64,000 nucleotides of DNA from Polynucleobacter sp. AP-Ainpum-60-G11 (GCF_018688375.1 NZ_CP061318.1:1-64000); one strand, 5' to 3'; counted from the stretch's first letter, positions 23,926 through 32,678 are shown. Numbers and translations: made by a program. The notes: a model not told the origin generated them from the sequence alone.

Positions 23926-26055
23926 ATGCCTCAGCCCATCGTTGTCCAGGTAGTAATAGATAAGCCATTAGCCCAAGGCTTTGACTATCTATGGGATGCT
24001 GAAAAATTAGGCAAACTACCAGAAATTGGGAATGTAGTGGAAGTCTCTTTTGCTGGATCTAGGGTAGTCGGTATTGTAATAAAAGTAAGTGATCACTCCG
24101 AATATGATTTAGCAAAGCTTAAATCCGTTGAGCAGCTTGCGCCACTGCCTGCATTTGATCCGGCCCTGTTGCGCCTGATGAATTTTGCAAGTCATTACTA
24201 CATCCACGCTTTAGGCGAAACCATATTGCCCGTCATTCCACAAATGTGGAAGAAGGCAGAAAACTGGGAAAAAATCCCCAAAAAATTGGAATCTGCTGAA
24301 AAGAAAATTAAGAAAAATGCTGATGAGCCCGAAGAGGGATTAATTACGCAAGATCAATTAAACCCGAATCAAAAAAATGCATTGCAAGATTTGCTAAGCA
24401 GCAAAAATAGTAAAAATCAATTTAGAGCTGTCCTACTGCAAGGTCAAACAGGCAGTGGAAAAACTGCCGTCTTTCTCAATTGGCTAGCAAGCATCCTGCG
24501 TGATGAAAGCGCCCAAGTACTTTTGCTGGTGCCGGAGATCAATTTAACCCCACAATTGGAAAGACGCGTAAGAGCTTACTTCCCAGATAAAAAAATGGCT
24601 GTACTCCATAGCGGTGTCAGCGAAAAGAAAAGGGGTATTGCCTGGTATGAGGCAATGACAGGCAGTGCGCAAATTATTCTAGGAACAAGGTTGGCGGCTT
24701 TGACGCCGATACCAAACTTACGTGCCATCGTAGTAGATGAGGAGCATGACGCATCTTATAAGCAGCAAGATGGAATACGTTACTCAGCAAGAGATTTGGC
24801 AATTTGGCGCGCCCATGATCAAAGAGTTCCCATCCTCTTATCTTCAGCAACACCATCATTAGAAACTTGGCTGGCAGCACAGTCAGGTCGTTACGAATAT
24901 ATTCGTCTTGATCAGCGTGCGCAGGGAGCTAGCTTGCCACGCGTGCATCTCATTAATACGCGAGATCCACAAAATCAATTTAGCCCAGGCGATGAGAATG
25001 CGCCAAAGGAAAAAAGCCTCATCACCAAAACACTGGCTAATGCGATTAGCAAATCACTCGCAGAAAATAAGCAGAGCCTCATTCTGATTAATCGGCGTGG
25101 ATATGCTCCAGTGTTGAGTTGCACAGCCTGCAATTGGTTATCAAAATGCAGTCAGTGCTCTACCTATACTGTGATGCATAAGGCAGGCGCCTTAGGAAGG
25201 CGATCCGTATTAAGTTGTCACCACTGCGGATTAGTAAAGTCGATTCCACAGTTTTGCTCAGACTGCGGGAATGCAGATTTAAAAACCTTGGGCCATGGCA
25301 CGCAAAAGTTAGAAGATGCTATAGAGGCAATGTGGCCAGAAGCAAGAGTGCTCAGAGTTGACACAGACTCCAGTAAAAAGAGCAAAGGCGCGGAAGCACT
25401 ATTTCAAGAGATACACGAGGGAAATGTAGACATTGTTGTTGGTACTCAAATGATTGCCAAAGGACATGACTATCAGAACATAGGATTAGTTGCAGTATTA
25501 GATGCTGATAGTCGACTGTACTCAGCCGACTTCAGGGCGGCAGAAAGATTATTTGCCCAGTTAGTGCAGGTGGCTGGACGTGCAGGAAGGTCTGGCACGC
25601 AAGGTGAAGCGGGCGGCGATATTTATATAGAAACTCAATATCCAGAGTCGCCTGTATTCCAGTATTTATTAAGGCACGATGTAGATGGTTTTTTAGCGTT
25701 TACTGCGAGCGAGCGAGAAGAGGCAAAGCTGCCACCCTACTCTTATCAAGCCCTTATCCACGCAGAAGGCAAAAGCCTCGATAAGGCGATTCAGTTTTTA
25801 AATCAGCTAAAAGCAAGCATGAAAAACAGGGGCATGATTACTAAAGAGTTAAAGGTCTACGACCCCGTACCCAAGCCGGTGATGCGAGTTGCCGGCTCAG
25901 AGCGTGCCCAATTACTTATTGAGTCCGCAAACCGCAAGGCACTGCAAGAGGCGCTTGAAATGATTGATCAAGAATTGCGCCAAGATTCAACTGGAAGAAT
26001 CAGTAAGATATCCCGTATTCGTTGGCTGATAGAACGTGATCCAATTGCTATTTAG
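23926..26055 (+). CDS. priA: replication restart helicase PriA
   Basis: PriA recognises abandoned forks and reloads the replisome. The 709-residue protein has an N-terminal DNA-binding domain, Walker A GQTGSGKT at 173-180, the Walker B/DEEH box (VVDEEHDASYKQQDG), and a cysteine-rich zinc insertion with CTAC, CSQC, CHHCG and CSDCG. Later helicase motifs include GTQMIAKGHDY and QVAGRAGRSG. A lysine-rich insert at about 118-138 is unusual but in a variable region. DnaA boxes lie just upstream. Its stop codon overlaps that of the convergent gcvH within a TTAG tetranucleotide. Confidence 0.96.
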   Translation: MPQPIVVQVVIDKPLAQGFDYLWDAEKLGKLPEIGNVVEVSFAGSRVVGIVIKVSDHSEYDLAKLKSVEQLAPLPAFDPALLRLMNFASHYYIHALGETILPVIPQMWKKAENWEKIPKKLESAEKKIKKNADEPEEGLITQDQLNPNQKNALQDLLSSKNSKNQFRAVLLQGQTGSGKTAVFLNWLASILRDESAQVLLLVPEINLTPQLERRVRAYFPDKKMAVLHSGVSEKKRGIAWYEAMTGSAQIILGTRLAALTPIPNLRAIVVDEEHDASYKQQDGIRYSARDLAIWRAHDQRVPILLSSATPSLETWLAAQSGRYEYIRLDQRAQGASLPRVHLINTRDPQNQFSPGDENAPKEKSLITKTLANAISKSLAENKQSLILINRRGYAPVLSCTACNWLSKCSQCSTYTVMHKAGALGRRSVLSCHHCGLVKSIPQFCSDCGNADLKTLGHGTQKLEDAIEAMWPEARVLRVDTDSSKKSKGAEALFQEIHEGNVDIVVGTQMIAKGHDYQNIGLVAVLDADSRLYSADFRAAERLFAQLVQVAGRAGRSGTQGEAGGDIYIETQYPESPVFQYLLRHDVDGFLAFTASEREEAKLPPYSYQALIHAEGKSLDKAIQFLNQLKASMKNRGMITKELKVYDPVPKPVMRVAGSERAQLLIESANRKALQEALEMIDQELRQDSTGRISKISRIRWLIERDPIAI

Positions 26056-26444
26056 GCGCCAGGACCTGATTCATACTGCGCAAGTGACAGCAATGCACTG
26101 AGATCGGAGGTCAAAGAATCTACCGATGTTGGCTTAATTTTAAACAGCCAAACTGCATAAGGTTTTTCATTGATAATCTCGGGGCTGGCATCCATCTCAT
26201 CATTGAGAGCGATGATCTCGCCACCAATAGGTGCATGAATGTCACTCGCCGCTTTAACAGACTCGATTGCTGCAATAGCTTCGCCCGGCTTTACTTGCTG
26301 CCCTATTTTGGGCGCTTGAAAAAACATGACATCACCTAAAGCTTCTTGTGCATGATTGCTAATGCCTACCCACACTAGCTCATCATCTTCGATGCTAGCC
26401 CACTCATGCGTTTCTGCAAATTTAAATGTATCTTGTGTTTTCAT
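26052..26444 (-). CDS. gcvH: glycine cleavage system H protein
   Basis: GcvH carries the lipoyl arm that shuttles the aminomethyl group between the P, T and L proteins of the glycine cleavage system. The 130-residue protein has the H-protein fold motifs EWASIEDDELVWVGIS and the lipoyl attachment lysine K64 in ESVKAASD. Length is normal. It is not flanked by gcvT or gcvP here, whereas those genes are often adjacent, so partners must lie elsewhere or be absent. It converges on priA with overlapping stop codons. Confidence 0.95.
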   Translation of the reverse strand: MKTQDTFKFAETHEWASIEDDELVWVGISNHAQEALGDVMFFQAPKIGQQVKPGEAIAAIESVKAASDIHAPIGGEIIALNDEMDASPEIINEKPYAVWLFKIKPTSVDSLTSDLSALLSLAQYESGPGA

Positions 26445-26517
26445 TGTGTATCCTGTGAGAGCTATTCTAGCTTCTTTGCCATAAACAAGTGGCCGATTAA
26501 CTTATGCGTTTTTATTT

Positions 26518-27156
26518 ATGCCGATCAAATTAGGAATTGTTCCCGTTACCCCATTCGAACAAAACTGTTCTATCTTAGTTTGCCAAGAAACTGGTGATGC
26601 AGCAGTGGTAGATCCTGGTGGAGATCTAGATAAGATTTTGGATGGCGTTAAGCAGCTAGGCGGTACGATTAAAAAGATTTTATTAACCCACGGCCATCTA
26701 GATCATTGTGCTGCAGCCAAGGATTTATCTGATCAATTGGGTGTACCTATTGAAGGCCCACAAATTGATGAACGGTTTTGGTTGGATCAATTGCCTGAGC
26801 AAACTATACGCTTTGGCTTTGGCCATGCAAAAGCATTTCTACCTACACGCTGGTTAGAGGATGGCGATCATGTACAAGTGGGGAATGTGGACCTAGAAGT
26901 TTTGCATTGTCCGGGCCATACACCGGGACATGTTGTGTTCTTTGATAAAGAAGATCGTTTGGCCTTGGTGGGCGACGTGCTTTTTGCGGGCTCAATTGGA
27001 AGAACGGATTTCCCTCGTGGCAATCATGCCGACTTAATAAATGCCATTAAGACAAAGCTATGGCCGCTAGGCGATGATGTGGAGTTTGTGCCTGGTCATG
27101 GACCTATGTCCACATTTGGTAAAGAACGACAAACAAACCCCTACGTTGGGGATTGA
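26518..27156 (+). CDS. metallo-beta-lactamase-fold hydrolase, glyoxalase II-like
   Basis: The 212-residue protein has the binuclear-metal motif THGHLDH at 57-63, a later CPGHTPGH histidine, the bridging aspartate in LVGDVLFAGSIGRTDF and a final VPGHGP. This arrangement fits the YcbL-like/glyoxalase II-related group of thioester hydrolases. The exact substrate cannot be assigned. The ATG at 26518 begins the conserved PIKLGIVPVTPFEQNC. It is divergent from gcvH with a 73-base gap that must hold both promoters. A terminator hairpin follows at 27177-27199. Confidence 0.9.
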   Translation: MPIKLGIVPVTPFEQNCSILVCQETGDAAVVDPGGDLDKILDGVKQLGGTIKKILLTHGHLDHCAAAKDLSDQLGVPIEGPQIDERFWLDQLPEQTIRFGFGHAKAFLPTRWLEDGDHVQVGNVDLEVLHCPGHTPGHVVFFDKEDRLALVGDVLFAGSIGRTDFPRGNHADLINAIKTKLWPLGDDVEFVPGHGPMSTFGKERQTNPYVGD

Positions 27157-27176
27157 TCAAGCTGGAGTTGGTAAAG

Positions 27177-27199
27177 CCTAATTGAGAAATTAGGTTTTT
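27177..27199 (+). terminator. intrinsic terminator after the MBL-fold gene
   Basis: CCTAATT (27177-27183), loop GAGA and AATTAGG (27188-27194) form a perfect 7-bp stem followed by five T (27195-27199). It lies 20 bases after the stop codon and reaches into the last codons of the convergent small gene. Confidence 0.85.
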
Positions 27200-27375
27200 G
27201 CTGAACCGGTGCGGTGTGTGCGGTTATATAAACAGCTTGCACAAATCCAGCGTTGTTTGCGATTGCTTGTCGGAATCCAGGTGCCACCTTCCAGACGCTT
27301 TTCGCGACTGCATGAAGAGCAAAACTTAAGGCTCTGAGAGGTTTCTTGGGGAGCAGCTGGAGTCGAGGTAGTCAT
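27190..27375 (-). CDS. small zinc-ribbon-like protein
   Basis: This 61-residue protein carries two CxxC pairs, CSSC and CASC, spaced by about 24 residues with basic residues between, a pattern expected of a zinc ribbon. There is no signal peptide. The ATG at 27375 is preferred to a TTG at 27381; neither has a clear ribosome site. It follows the desaturase gene on the same strand, 41 bases downstream, so it is probably cotranscribed. No function is recognised. The cysteine spacing is the main reason to believe the frame is real. Confidence 0.6.
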   Translation of the reverse strand: MTTSTPAAPQETSQSLKFCSSCSREKRLEGGTWIPTSNRKQRWICASCLYNRTHRTGSAKT

Positions 27376-27416
27376 GGGCAATCCGGGTAAGCCAAATCTT
27401 GTACAGAGGATCTATT

Positions 27417-28559
27417 TTACCCGTTTTGTCCCGCTGGGGCTGGGCTCAGCACAACTCGAACGGATTCAGCGGTTTTATTGCCATCAAAATCGAGCCAAGC
27501 CTTGTTTTCGAAGTCATACAGCTTGCATTTGCGAGCTGTATCGAAATACCAGGCCCAAGAGAACTTTTGTACAAAAATACGCTCTGGAAGGATGGTTTCG
27601 AGGGTATTTTGGGCCTCTTGGAGACGGTATAGGGGAACGCTCATGTCCACATGGTGGGCAGTATGCTCCATGATGTGGTGCATTAAAGAGCCCCAAATCC
27701 AATTAAACGTTAAATGCACTGTGGTCGATACAAAAGGCTGGGCGCGTAACCACTCAGATTTTTTGTCATACCAAGAGACTTTTGGATGGGTATGATGAAC
27801 ATAGACAACAAAGCCAATCATGCCGTTCCAGAACAAGAAAGGGACGGCAAAGCCAGTAATTAAACCAAGCCAAACTGATTGTCCCGTTGCTAGTGCTCCT
27901 GCAATCAGGCAGCCTATCCAGATGATGGCAAAACCAGTTACCAGTAAATTGTCTTTAAGGAAAATGGGACGATCGCCAGGTTTGTTCTTGGCGTTGGGGA
28001 AGTACTCGCGTCTCCACCAGATTTCAATGAGGTAGTAGAAAACAGGGCCCCAGCCGCTGCGGTACAGGCGCTCTAAGGCTTTGCGCCATGCTGGCAAAGC
28101 ATCAAACTCTGCCTTGGAAAGCGGGGCCCAAACAAAGTCAAAGCCCTTGAGGTTGGTTTGACCATGATGAACCACGTTGTGGCCTACATCCCATAAGCTA
28201 TATGGGGTTAAGGACGGTAAGAAGGCAATGCGACCCAGAACCTTATTGAGTTCGCGGTGCGGGGTATAGCTCTGGTGGCAGGCATCGTGACCCAAGATAA
28301 AGATGCGGCCAGTAACAAATCCGGCAACCAAGCCCAAGATAATTTTGATCAGGATGCTTTCAACAAAAATAGTGCCGGCAATACAGGCGAGCCATAAAAC
28401 GGCATCAAATGCGAGAAGCGCGATTGCTTTTGCTGTTTCTCCTTGAGCCATAGGGATCAGCCAGCTACGAATAACTTTTCGGTGTGGCAACGGAAGATCA
28501 GGAGCCAAAGGATTGGCCATAGATGGTTCGGAGAGTGCAGAATTTAGATGATTTGACAT
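27417..28559 (-). CDS. membrane fatty acid desaturase family protein
   Basis: The protein (380 residues from the ATG at 28559; a TTG at 28571 would add four) belongs to the membrane-bound di-iron desaturase/hydroxylase family. Its three histidine boxes are HDACH at 91-95, HNVVHH at 127-132 and HIMEHTAHH later. Hydrophobic segments lie at about 43-87 and 195-250. The first two boxes are on the cytoplasmic side in this family. It could desaturate lipids or oxidise another hydrophobic compound; the sequence does not decide. It has no clear terminator and probably continues into the zinc-ribbon gene. Confidence 0.88.
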   Translation of the reverse strand: MSNHLNSALSEPSMANPLAPDLPLPHRKVIRSWLIPMAQGETAKAIALLAFDAVLWLACIAGTIFVESILIKIILGLVAGFVTGRIFILGHDACHQSYTPHRELNKVLGRIAFLPSLTPYSLWDVGHNVVHHGQTNLKGFDFVWAPLSKAEFDALPAWRKALERLYRSGWGPVFYYLIEIWWRREYFPNAKNKPGDRPIFLKDNLLVTGFAIIWIGCLIAGALATGQSVWLGLITGFAVPFLFWNGMIGFVVYVHHTHPKVSWYDKKSEWLRAQPFVSTTVHLTFNWIWGSLMHHIMEHTAHHVDMSVPLYRLQEAQNTLETILPERIFVQKFSWAWYFDTARKCKLYDFENKAWLDFDGNKTAESVRVVLSPAPAGQNG

Positions 28560-28640
28560 GATAAGAATCAATAAGTTAGGTGCAAATGATAGCCTTTTTC
28601 ACGAATTTACGCATGATATAGGTCAAAAAACCCCCTGTTT

Positions 28641-28716
28641 TGGTGCGCCCGGCAGGAATCGAACCTGCGACCCTTGGCTTCGGAGGCCAATACTCTATCC
28701 ACTGAGCTACGGGCGC
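28641..28716 (-). tRNA. tRNA-Arg (anticodon CCG)
   Basis: On the minus strand the 76-base sequence begins GCGCCCGTAGC, folds into a cloverleaf and ends with encoded CCA. The anticodon loop reads CTCCGAA in a TTGGC/GCCAA stem, giving anticodon CCG for CGG codons. The T-arm GGTTCGAATCC is standard. A TACAAT at 28742-28747 on the same strand could be its -10 hexamer. Confidence 0.95.
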
Positions 28717-28773
28717 CAGTAGGAAATTCGCTAACTACGCTATTGTAAGTGCCTATATCCCCCACGGTCTCGT

Positions 28774-28779
28774 TATAAT
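28774..28779 (+). promoter_or_regulatory. possible -10 hexamer for the cytochrome c gene
   Basis: A perfect TATAAT lies 44 bases upstream of the cytochrome gene start. No convincing -35 hexamer is found 16-18 bases further upstream, so this is only a partial promoter. Confidence 0.4.
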
Positions 28780-28822
28780 CACGGCAAAGTAACCCTTAAA
28801 CCCGTCAAACGATAAAAGTCCT

Positions 28823-29314
28823 ATGAGCGAAGCGCACGGCAGCCTAATTAAGTCCCCTAAACAACTGATCATCATGGTGTTTGCCAGTTTTTTTGTGCCC
28901 CTGATTATTATTTTGTTACTAATGGTGTTTGTAAACAATGGCAAGCGCACGGACCCCGAAGCTTCCGCTGAGGTGCTGATTAAGCCTGTTGCCCAATTGA
29001 ATTTCAAAGATGCTAGCGCACCACGTGAACTGCAAACCGGTGAGCAGGTATATAAAACAGTTTGTGCTTCTTGTCATGCAAGTGGTGCAGCAGGTGCGCC
29101 GAAATTTGGTGACACTGCCGCTTGGAGTGCTCGTCTTGGTAAAGGTTACGATGGATTGTTGACTTCAGTGCTCAAGGGCAAAGGTGCAATGCCTGCGCGC
29201 GGTGGCGCAAGTCCAGCGGATATTAGTGATTATGAGTTGGGTCGCGCGGTTGTTTACTTGGCAAACTCTGCTGGCGGCAAGTTGCCAGAACCTAAAGCCC
29301 CTGCCGCTAAATAA
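28823..29314 (+). CDS. membrane-anchored cytochrome c5-like protein
   Basis: The 163-residue protein has a single N-terminal membrane helix at about 15-37 and one haem-binding CASCH motif at 81-85 (first cysteine 81). The sequence around it, CASCHASGAAGAPKFGD, is typical of the cytochrome c5 family. The likely axial methionine is in GKGAMPARGG. It faces the periplasm and probably passes electrons to a terminal oxidase. It is a single gene followed by a terminator at 29336-29356. Confidence 0.9.
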   Translation: MSEAHGSLIKSPKQLIIMVFASFFVPLIIILLLMVFVNNGKRTDPEASAEVLIKPVAQLNFKDASAPRELQTGEQVYKTVCASCHASGAAGAPKFGDTAAWSARLGKGYDGLLTSVLKGKGAMPARGGASPADISDYELGRAVVYLANSAGGKLPEPKAPAAK

Positions 29315-29335
29315 TTCTGAGCGCATTAGAAAAAG

Positions 29336-29356
29336 CTGGCTACAGGCCAGTTTTTT
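29336..29356. terminator. intrinsic terminator between the cytochrome gene and rsmI
   Basis: CTGGC (29336-29340) pairs with GCCAG (29346-29350) and is followed by six T. A run of A before the stem means that the opposite strand also has a U run, so it may serve both convergent genes. Confidence 0.78.
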
Positions 29357-30260
29357 ATTGCCCAGCATTTTGGCTCTTGGCATCTAAAGCTACTTGGTAA
29401 GCCTCTTTCTTGCTCAGCCCCAGTGCTTGTGCAAGTACAGCAGCAATTTCTTTGCTACCTAAATAAGGGCTCAATGCATTGGCCCAGAGCAACAACGCAG
29501 AATGTTCCGGAGCCTCATCGGCATTGGCTTGCCGACCAGCAACCAAAATAATAAATTCACCTTTGAGGCTTTCTGCATTTTCAAGCCACCCTGGAATATC
29601 TGCCGCAGTAAGAGTGACTAGCTGCTCAAATTTTTTGGTGAGCTCTCTACCTACTAGCACCTGCCGTTCCGGCTCTAACTCTTTGCTCAGTGACAGCAGT
29701 GTTTCGCGTATTTGATGGGGCGATTCAAAAAAGATGCTCGTTTTGGAATTACTTCGAATATCTTGAATAAGTACACCGCGCTCTTTGGTTTTATTTGGCC
29801 AGAAGCCAAGAAACTGAAAGCGCCCTTCTGATGGCAGCATCACTGAACCACTGGCAGAAATGGCGGAGGACACTGCGCTAGCTCCAGGAATCGGAATAAT
29901 TCGAAAGCCTGCTTTTTGAACGGCGCTTACTAGTCGTGCGCCTGGATCTGAAACGCCCGGGGTACCTGCATCTGAGATGTAAGCCCAACGTTCGTTTTGA
30001 GCCAGATGCTGAATAACAATTTGTGCGCCTGCAAGTTCGTTGTGCTCGTGCAATGCCACGCATTTTTTATGAATGCCAAAGTGTTGAAGCAAGGGCGCGC
30101 TATGTCTGGTGTCTTCACAGGCAATGCCGTCTACTGAATTAAGCACATGTAGTGCTCGCAAAGTGATATCTCCCAAGTTACCAATTGGGGTGGCAATCAT
30201 ATACAAGGCTCCAGCAGGCAAATCCTGTTGTTTTAAAAAATCAAGGGAGCTTAGTTCCAT
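29355..30260 (-). CDS. rsmI: 16S rRNA (cytidine1402-2'-O)-methyltransferase
   Basis: RsmI adds the 2'-O-methyl group to C1402 in the decoding centre of 16S rRNA. The protein (301 residues from the ATG at 30260; GTG at 30272 would add four) has the tetrapyrrole methylase-type fold with ALYMIATPIGNLGDITLRAL near the N-terminus, AYISDAGTPGVSDPGA, and IPIPGASAVSSAISASG. The C-terminus ends in a short helical tail. It is divergent from the diaA-like gene with a gap of about 100 bases, the same neighbourhood seen in enterobacteria and Burkholderia. Confidence 0.93.
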   Translation of the reverse strand: MELSSLDFLKQQDLPAGALYMIATPIGNLGDITLRALHVLNSVDGIACEDTRHSAPLLQHFGIHKKCVALHEHNELAGAQIVIQHLAQNERWAYISDAGTPGVSDPGARLVSAVQKAGFRIIPIPGASAVSSAISASGSVMLPSEGRFQFLGFWPNKTKERGVLIQDIRSNSKTSIFFESPHQIRETLLSLSKELEPERQVLVGRELTKKFEQLVTLTAADIPGWLENAESLKGEFIILVAGRQANADEAPEHSALLLWANALSPYLGSKEIAAVLAQALGLSKKEAYQVALDAKSQNAGQ

Positions 30261-30367
30261 GGGGGCAATCACTTGCGCAAAAGATATGAATAACTAAGAG
30301 AATACGACTCTTTTGAAATCAGTGACAAGCTAGACAATTCGCTTGCACTTTGGCGCATAATAATGCG

Positions 30368-30970
30368 ATGGATAAAGATACTCTCGAACGTTTGCGCGCT
30401 CGCGCATCCCAACATTTCTTAGACAGCATTGCTGTAAAGCAAGAGGCTGAAAAAATATTACCTGAACAAATTGCTCGCGGCATAGTCGCCATGACAAACT
30501 GTTTGCGCGCCGGAGGAAAGGTAATGGCTTGCGGCAATGGCGGATCTGCTGCCGATGCACAACATTTTGCTGCAGAGCTTATTGGGCGCTTCGAAAGAGA
30601 GCGACAAGAATTAGCTGCGATTGCATTGACAACTGATACTTCAATTTTGACCGCAGTGGGAAATGACTACAGCTACGACGAGATCTTTAGTAAACAAGTT
30701 CGCGGCCTTGGAAAAAAAGGTGACATCTTAATTGGTATCTCCACTTCAGGAAATTCAAAAAACGTAGTGAAGGCAATTGAGGCTGCAAAAAAATTAGATA
30801 TCAAGATTATTGCTCTCACAGGCAATGGCGGTGGAAAGATTGCTAGCTTATTAGATGCGAATGATATTCATCTATGTGCACCCTCCACTCGCACTGCCCG
30901 TATTCAAGAAACCCATTTAGTTTTGCTTCACGCATTATGTGATGGCGTTGACCATCTGTTGCTAGATTAA
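30368..30970 (+). CDS. diaA: SIS-domain protein, DiaA/GmhA-like
   Basis: The 200-residue protein is one SIS (sugar isomerase) domain, with CGNGGSAADAQHFAAELIGRF near the N-terminus and the GISTSGNSKNV loop. Two close relatives share this pattern: GmhA, the sedoheptulose-7-phosphate isomerase, and DiaA, a DnaA-binding stimulator of initiation. The order rsmI, this gene, then a BON lipoprotein matches the E. coli rsmI-yraN-diaA-dolP neighbourhood and favours DiaA. The enzymatic role is not excluded. The ATG at 30368 is preferred over a TTG at 30350. The gene lies 27 bases before the BON gene. Confidence 0.82.
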   Translation: MDKDTLERLRARASQHFLDSIAVKQEAEKILPEQIARGIVAMTNCLRAGGKVMACGNGGSAADAQHFAAELIGRFERERQELAAIALTTDTSILTAVGNDYSYDEIFSKQVRGLGKKGDILIGISTSGNSKNVVKAIEAAKKLDIKIIALTGNGGGKIASLLDANDIHLCAPSTRTARIQETHLVLLHALCDGVDHLLLD

Positions 30971-30997
30971 TAGCCTTACTAATTAGAAAGTTCGCAC

Positions 30998-31645
30998 ATG
31001 AGAAATACACTCACCATCAAACTATTTGCAGCGATTTTGATTTCATCATTCTTATCTGGATGTGGTGTATTGGCTGTCGGTGGTGTTGTGGCGGGCGCAA
31101 GTGTCATGGCCGATCGACGCACCCCGGCTGTACAGGCAATTGATAAGGGCATTGAGCTGGAGGCTGGAAATGCTTTGGCTAAGCGCTATGGCGATAACGC
31201 GCACATCAACGTGACATCATTCAATCAAAAGGTGTTATTAACTGGCGAAGCGAAAGATGCAGACATTAAAGGCCAGGCCGGTGCTTTTGTGAAGGCTATG
31301 AAAAACGTACGATCTGTTTTTAATGAATTGACCATTGGACCAAACAGTACCTATACAGCTCGTGCTAATGATTCTTTCCTCGAATCTAAAATCAAAACAC
31401 AAATGATCTTCACAGATAAGTTGCCATCGAATTCAATGGCCATTGTTGCTGAAGGTGCTAGCGTTTATTTGATGGGTATTTTGACGCAGAATGAAGCGGC
31501 GATTGCAAAAAAAGTGGCTAGCAATGCCGACGGTGTAAAAGATGTTTACGCCTACTTCGATATTATTTCTGAGGCAGAAAAAACTCGTCTAGAAAAACAA
31601 GGCAAAGCAGACGAGTCGCAGCCCGACTCAATGCCTAAGCAGTAA
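30998..31645 (+). CDS. BON-domain outer membrane lipoprotein, DolP-like
   Basis: The 215-residue protein has a lipoprotein signal with lipobox LSGC, the acylated cysteine being C22. Two BON domains follow, at about 50-115 and 125-190, as in DolP (YraP), which supports outer membrane integrity in enterobacteria. Conserved glycines appear in VLLTGEAKDA and VYLMGILTQ. The C-terminus is a charged tail. Linkage with the diaA-like gene supports the DolP assignment. It is followed after 23 bases by a cytochrome gene in the same direction. Confidence 0.86.
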   Translation: MRNTLTIKLFAAILISSFLSGCGVLAVGGVVAGASVMADRRTPAVQAIDKGIELEAGNALAKRYGDNAHINVTSFNQKVLLTGEAKDADIKGQAGAFVKAMKNVRSVFNELTIGPNSTYTARANDSFLESKIKTQMIFTDKLPSNSMAIVAEGASVYLMGILTQNEAAIAKKVASNADGVKDVYAYFDIISEAEKTRLEKQGKADESQPDSMPKQ

Positions 31646-31668
31646 ATCCATTTGTCGGGAAGCGGGCA

Positions 31669-32022
31669 ATGAATTTATCGATGCAAGCGCTAAAACTATT
31701 TTTCGCTACAAGTTTTTTTTCGCTTTGTACTTTGAGCGCTCATGCAGCCACTGAAGATGTGAAGGCAACAGCACTTGCAAAACAAAGTGCCTGCTTGGGA
31801 TGTCATGCTGTCGATAAAAAAATTGTGGGGCCTAGCTTTCAAGCTATCGCAAAAAAATATGCGAACGACCCCAGCGCAACAGTTTTTTTGAAAAACAAAA
31901 TTCTTAAAGGTGGTTCGGGGACTTGGGGCATTGTGCCCATGCCAGCAAATGCGAAGTTAAGCGATGCCGATTTATCCTTACTAACGACTTGGATTTTGCG
32001 TGGAGCGCCTAGCGCAAATTAG
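31669..32022 (+). CDS. small periplasmic cytochrome c
   Basis: The 117-residue protein has a Sec signal peptide (cleavage near AHA-A at about residue 26), a single CLGCH haem site at 42-46 and a probable axial methionine M91 in IVPMPAN. This is the class I c551/c8 pattern, one haem in about 90 residues. The ATG at 31669 could be replaced by one at 31681, which would leave the signal peptide intact. Its stop codon overlaps that of the convergent GNAT gene within a TTAG. Confidence 0.9.
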   Translation: MNLSMQALKLFFATSFFSLCTLSAHAATEDVKATALAKQSACLGCHAVDKKIVGPSFQAIAKKYANDPSATVFLKNKILKGGSGTWGIVPMPANAKLSDADLSLLTTWILRGAPSAN

Positions 32023-32678
32023 CTTGGACGTGCGATTGGTTTACCAAGAAACCAAGACCACACATCGTTTGAGCGCTTAAAGTTTGTCTTAACCGCGTAG
32101 TCAAAATCTGCCCATTGCTCATTAGCAGCCTCTTCCACCATAGTGCCGGGGTTTGCAGGGGGTAATTTGAGGTAAGCGTCTGCATCACCGTAGGCATATT
32201 CAACTCGCATGCCACTTTTCTGAGCTAGGTGCATCATGGCCCTATTGTTTGCTAAACAATGCACAAATAAGGTTTCGATACGTGTATTGCGTGAATGCAC
32301 TGAGGCGCGTGCCAATAAAGCGGTGCCTATGCCCTGTCCACGACCATCGGGAAGTACAGACACTCCAAACTCAGCAGACTGAGGCTGGCCCTTAGTTTTT
32401 GGTAAATAGGCCAAATGCGCCATCCCAATGAGGTTTAGTTGGGAGTCAAAGCTGCCGAACACCGTGTCTCTATTGAAATCTAGGCCCTCAACATAGTGAT
32501 GAATAACCTCATCAGGGGTCTGAGTACCGAAGCGTAGGCGACGATCTTCCTCATTTAAGAGTAAAAGATGGCGCAAAATCTCATCCCTATGACCTGCATG
32601 TAGCTCGCGCACAGGGACGACCAAGCCAGCCAGATAAGGCTTGCTGGGTGAGTGACTGTTTGCTAATTTATTGTGCAT
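32019..32678 (-). CDS. GNAT-family N-acetyltransferase
   Basis: The 219-residue protein has a GNAT fold. The acetyl-CoA binding motif A appears as VSVLPDGRGQGIGTALLARA, with Q/RxxGxG/A as RGQGIG. An N-terminal extension of about 40 residues precedes it. The substrate is unknown. It reads toward the BON/cytochrome genes and away from the rRNA operon. No terminator lies between it and the cytochrome gene. Confidence 0.85.
   Translation of the reverse strand: MHNKLANSHSPSKPYLAGLVVPVRELHAGHRDEILRHLLLLNEEDRRLRFGTQTPDEVIHHYVEGLDFNRDTVFGSFDSQLNLIGMAHLAYLPKTKGQPQSAEFGVSVLPDGRGQGIGTALLARASVHSRNTRIETLFVHCLANNRAMMHLAQKSGMRVEYAYGDADAYLKLPPANPGTMVEEAANEQWADFDYAVKTNFKRSNDVWSWFLGKPIARPS

Noticed and set aside
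27374..27795. Plus-strand frames antisense to the desaturase
   Set aside because: They overlap the histidine-box gene on the other strand and show no recognisable features.
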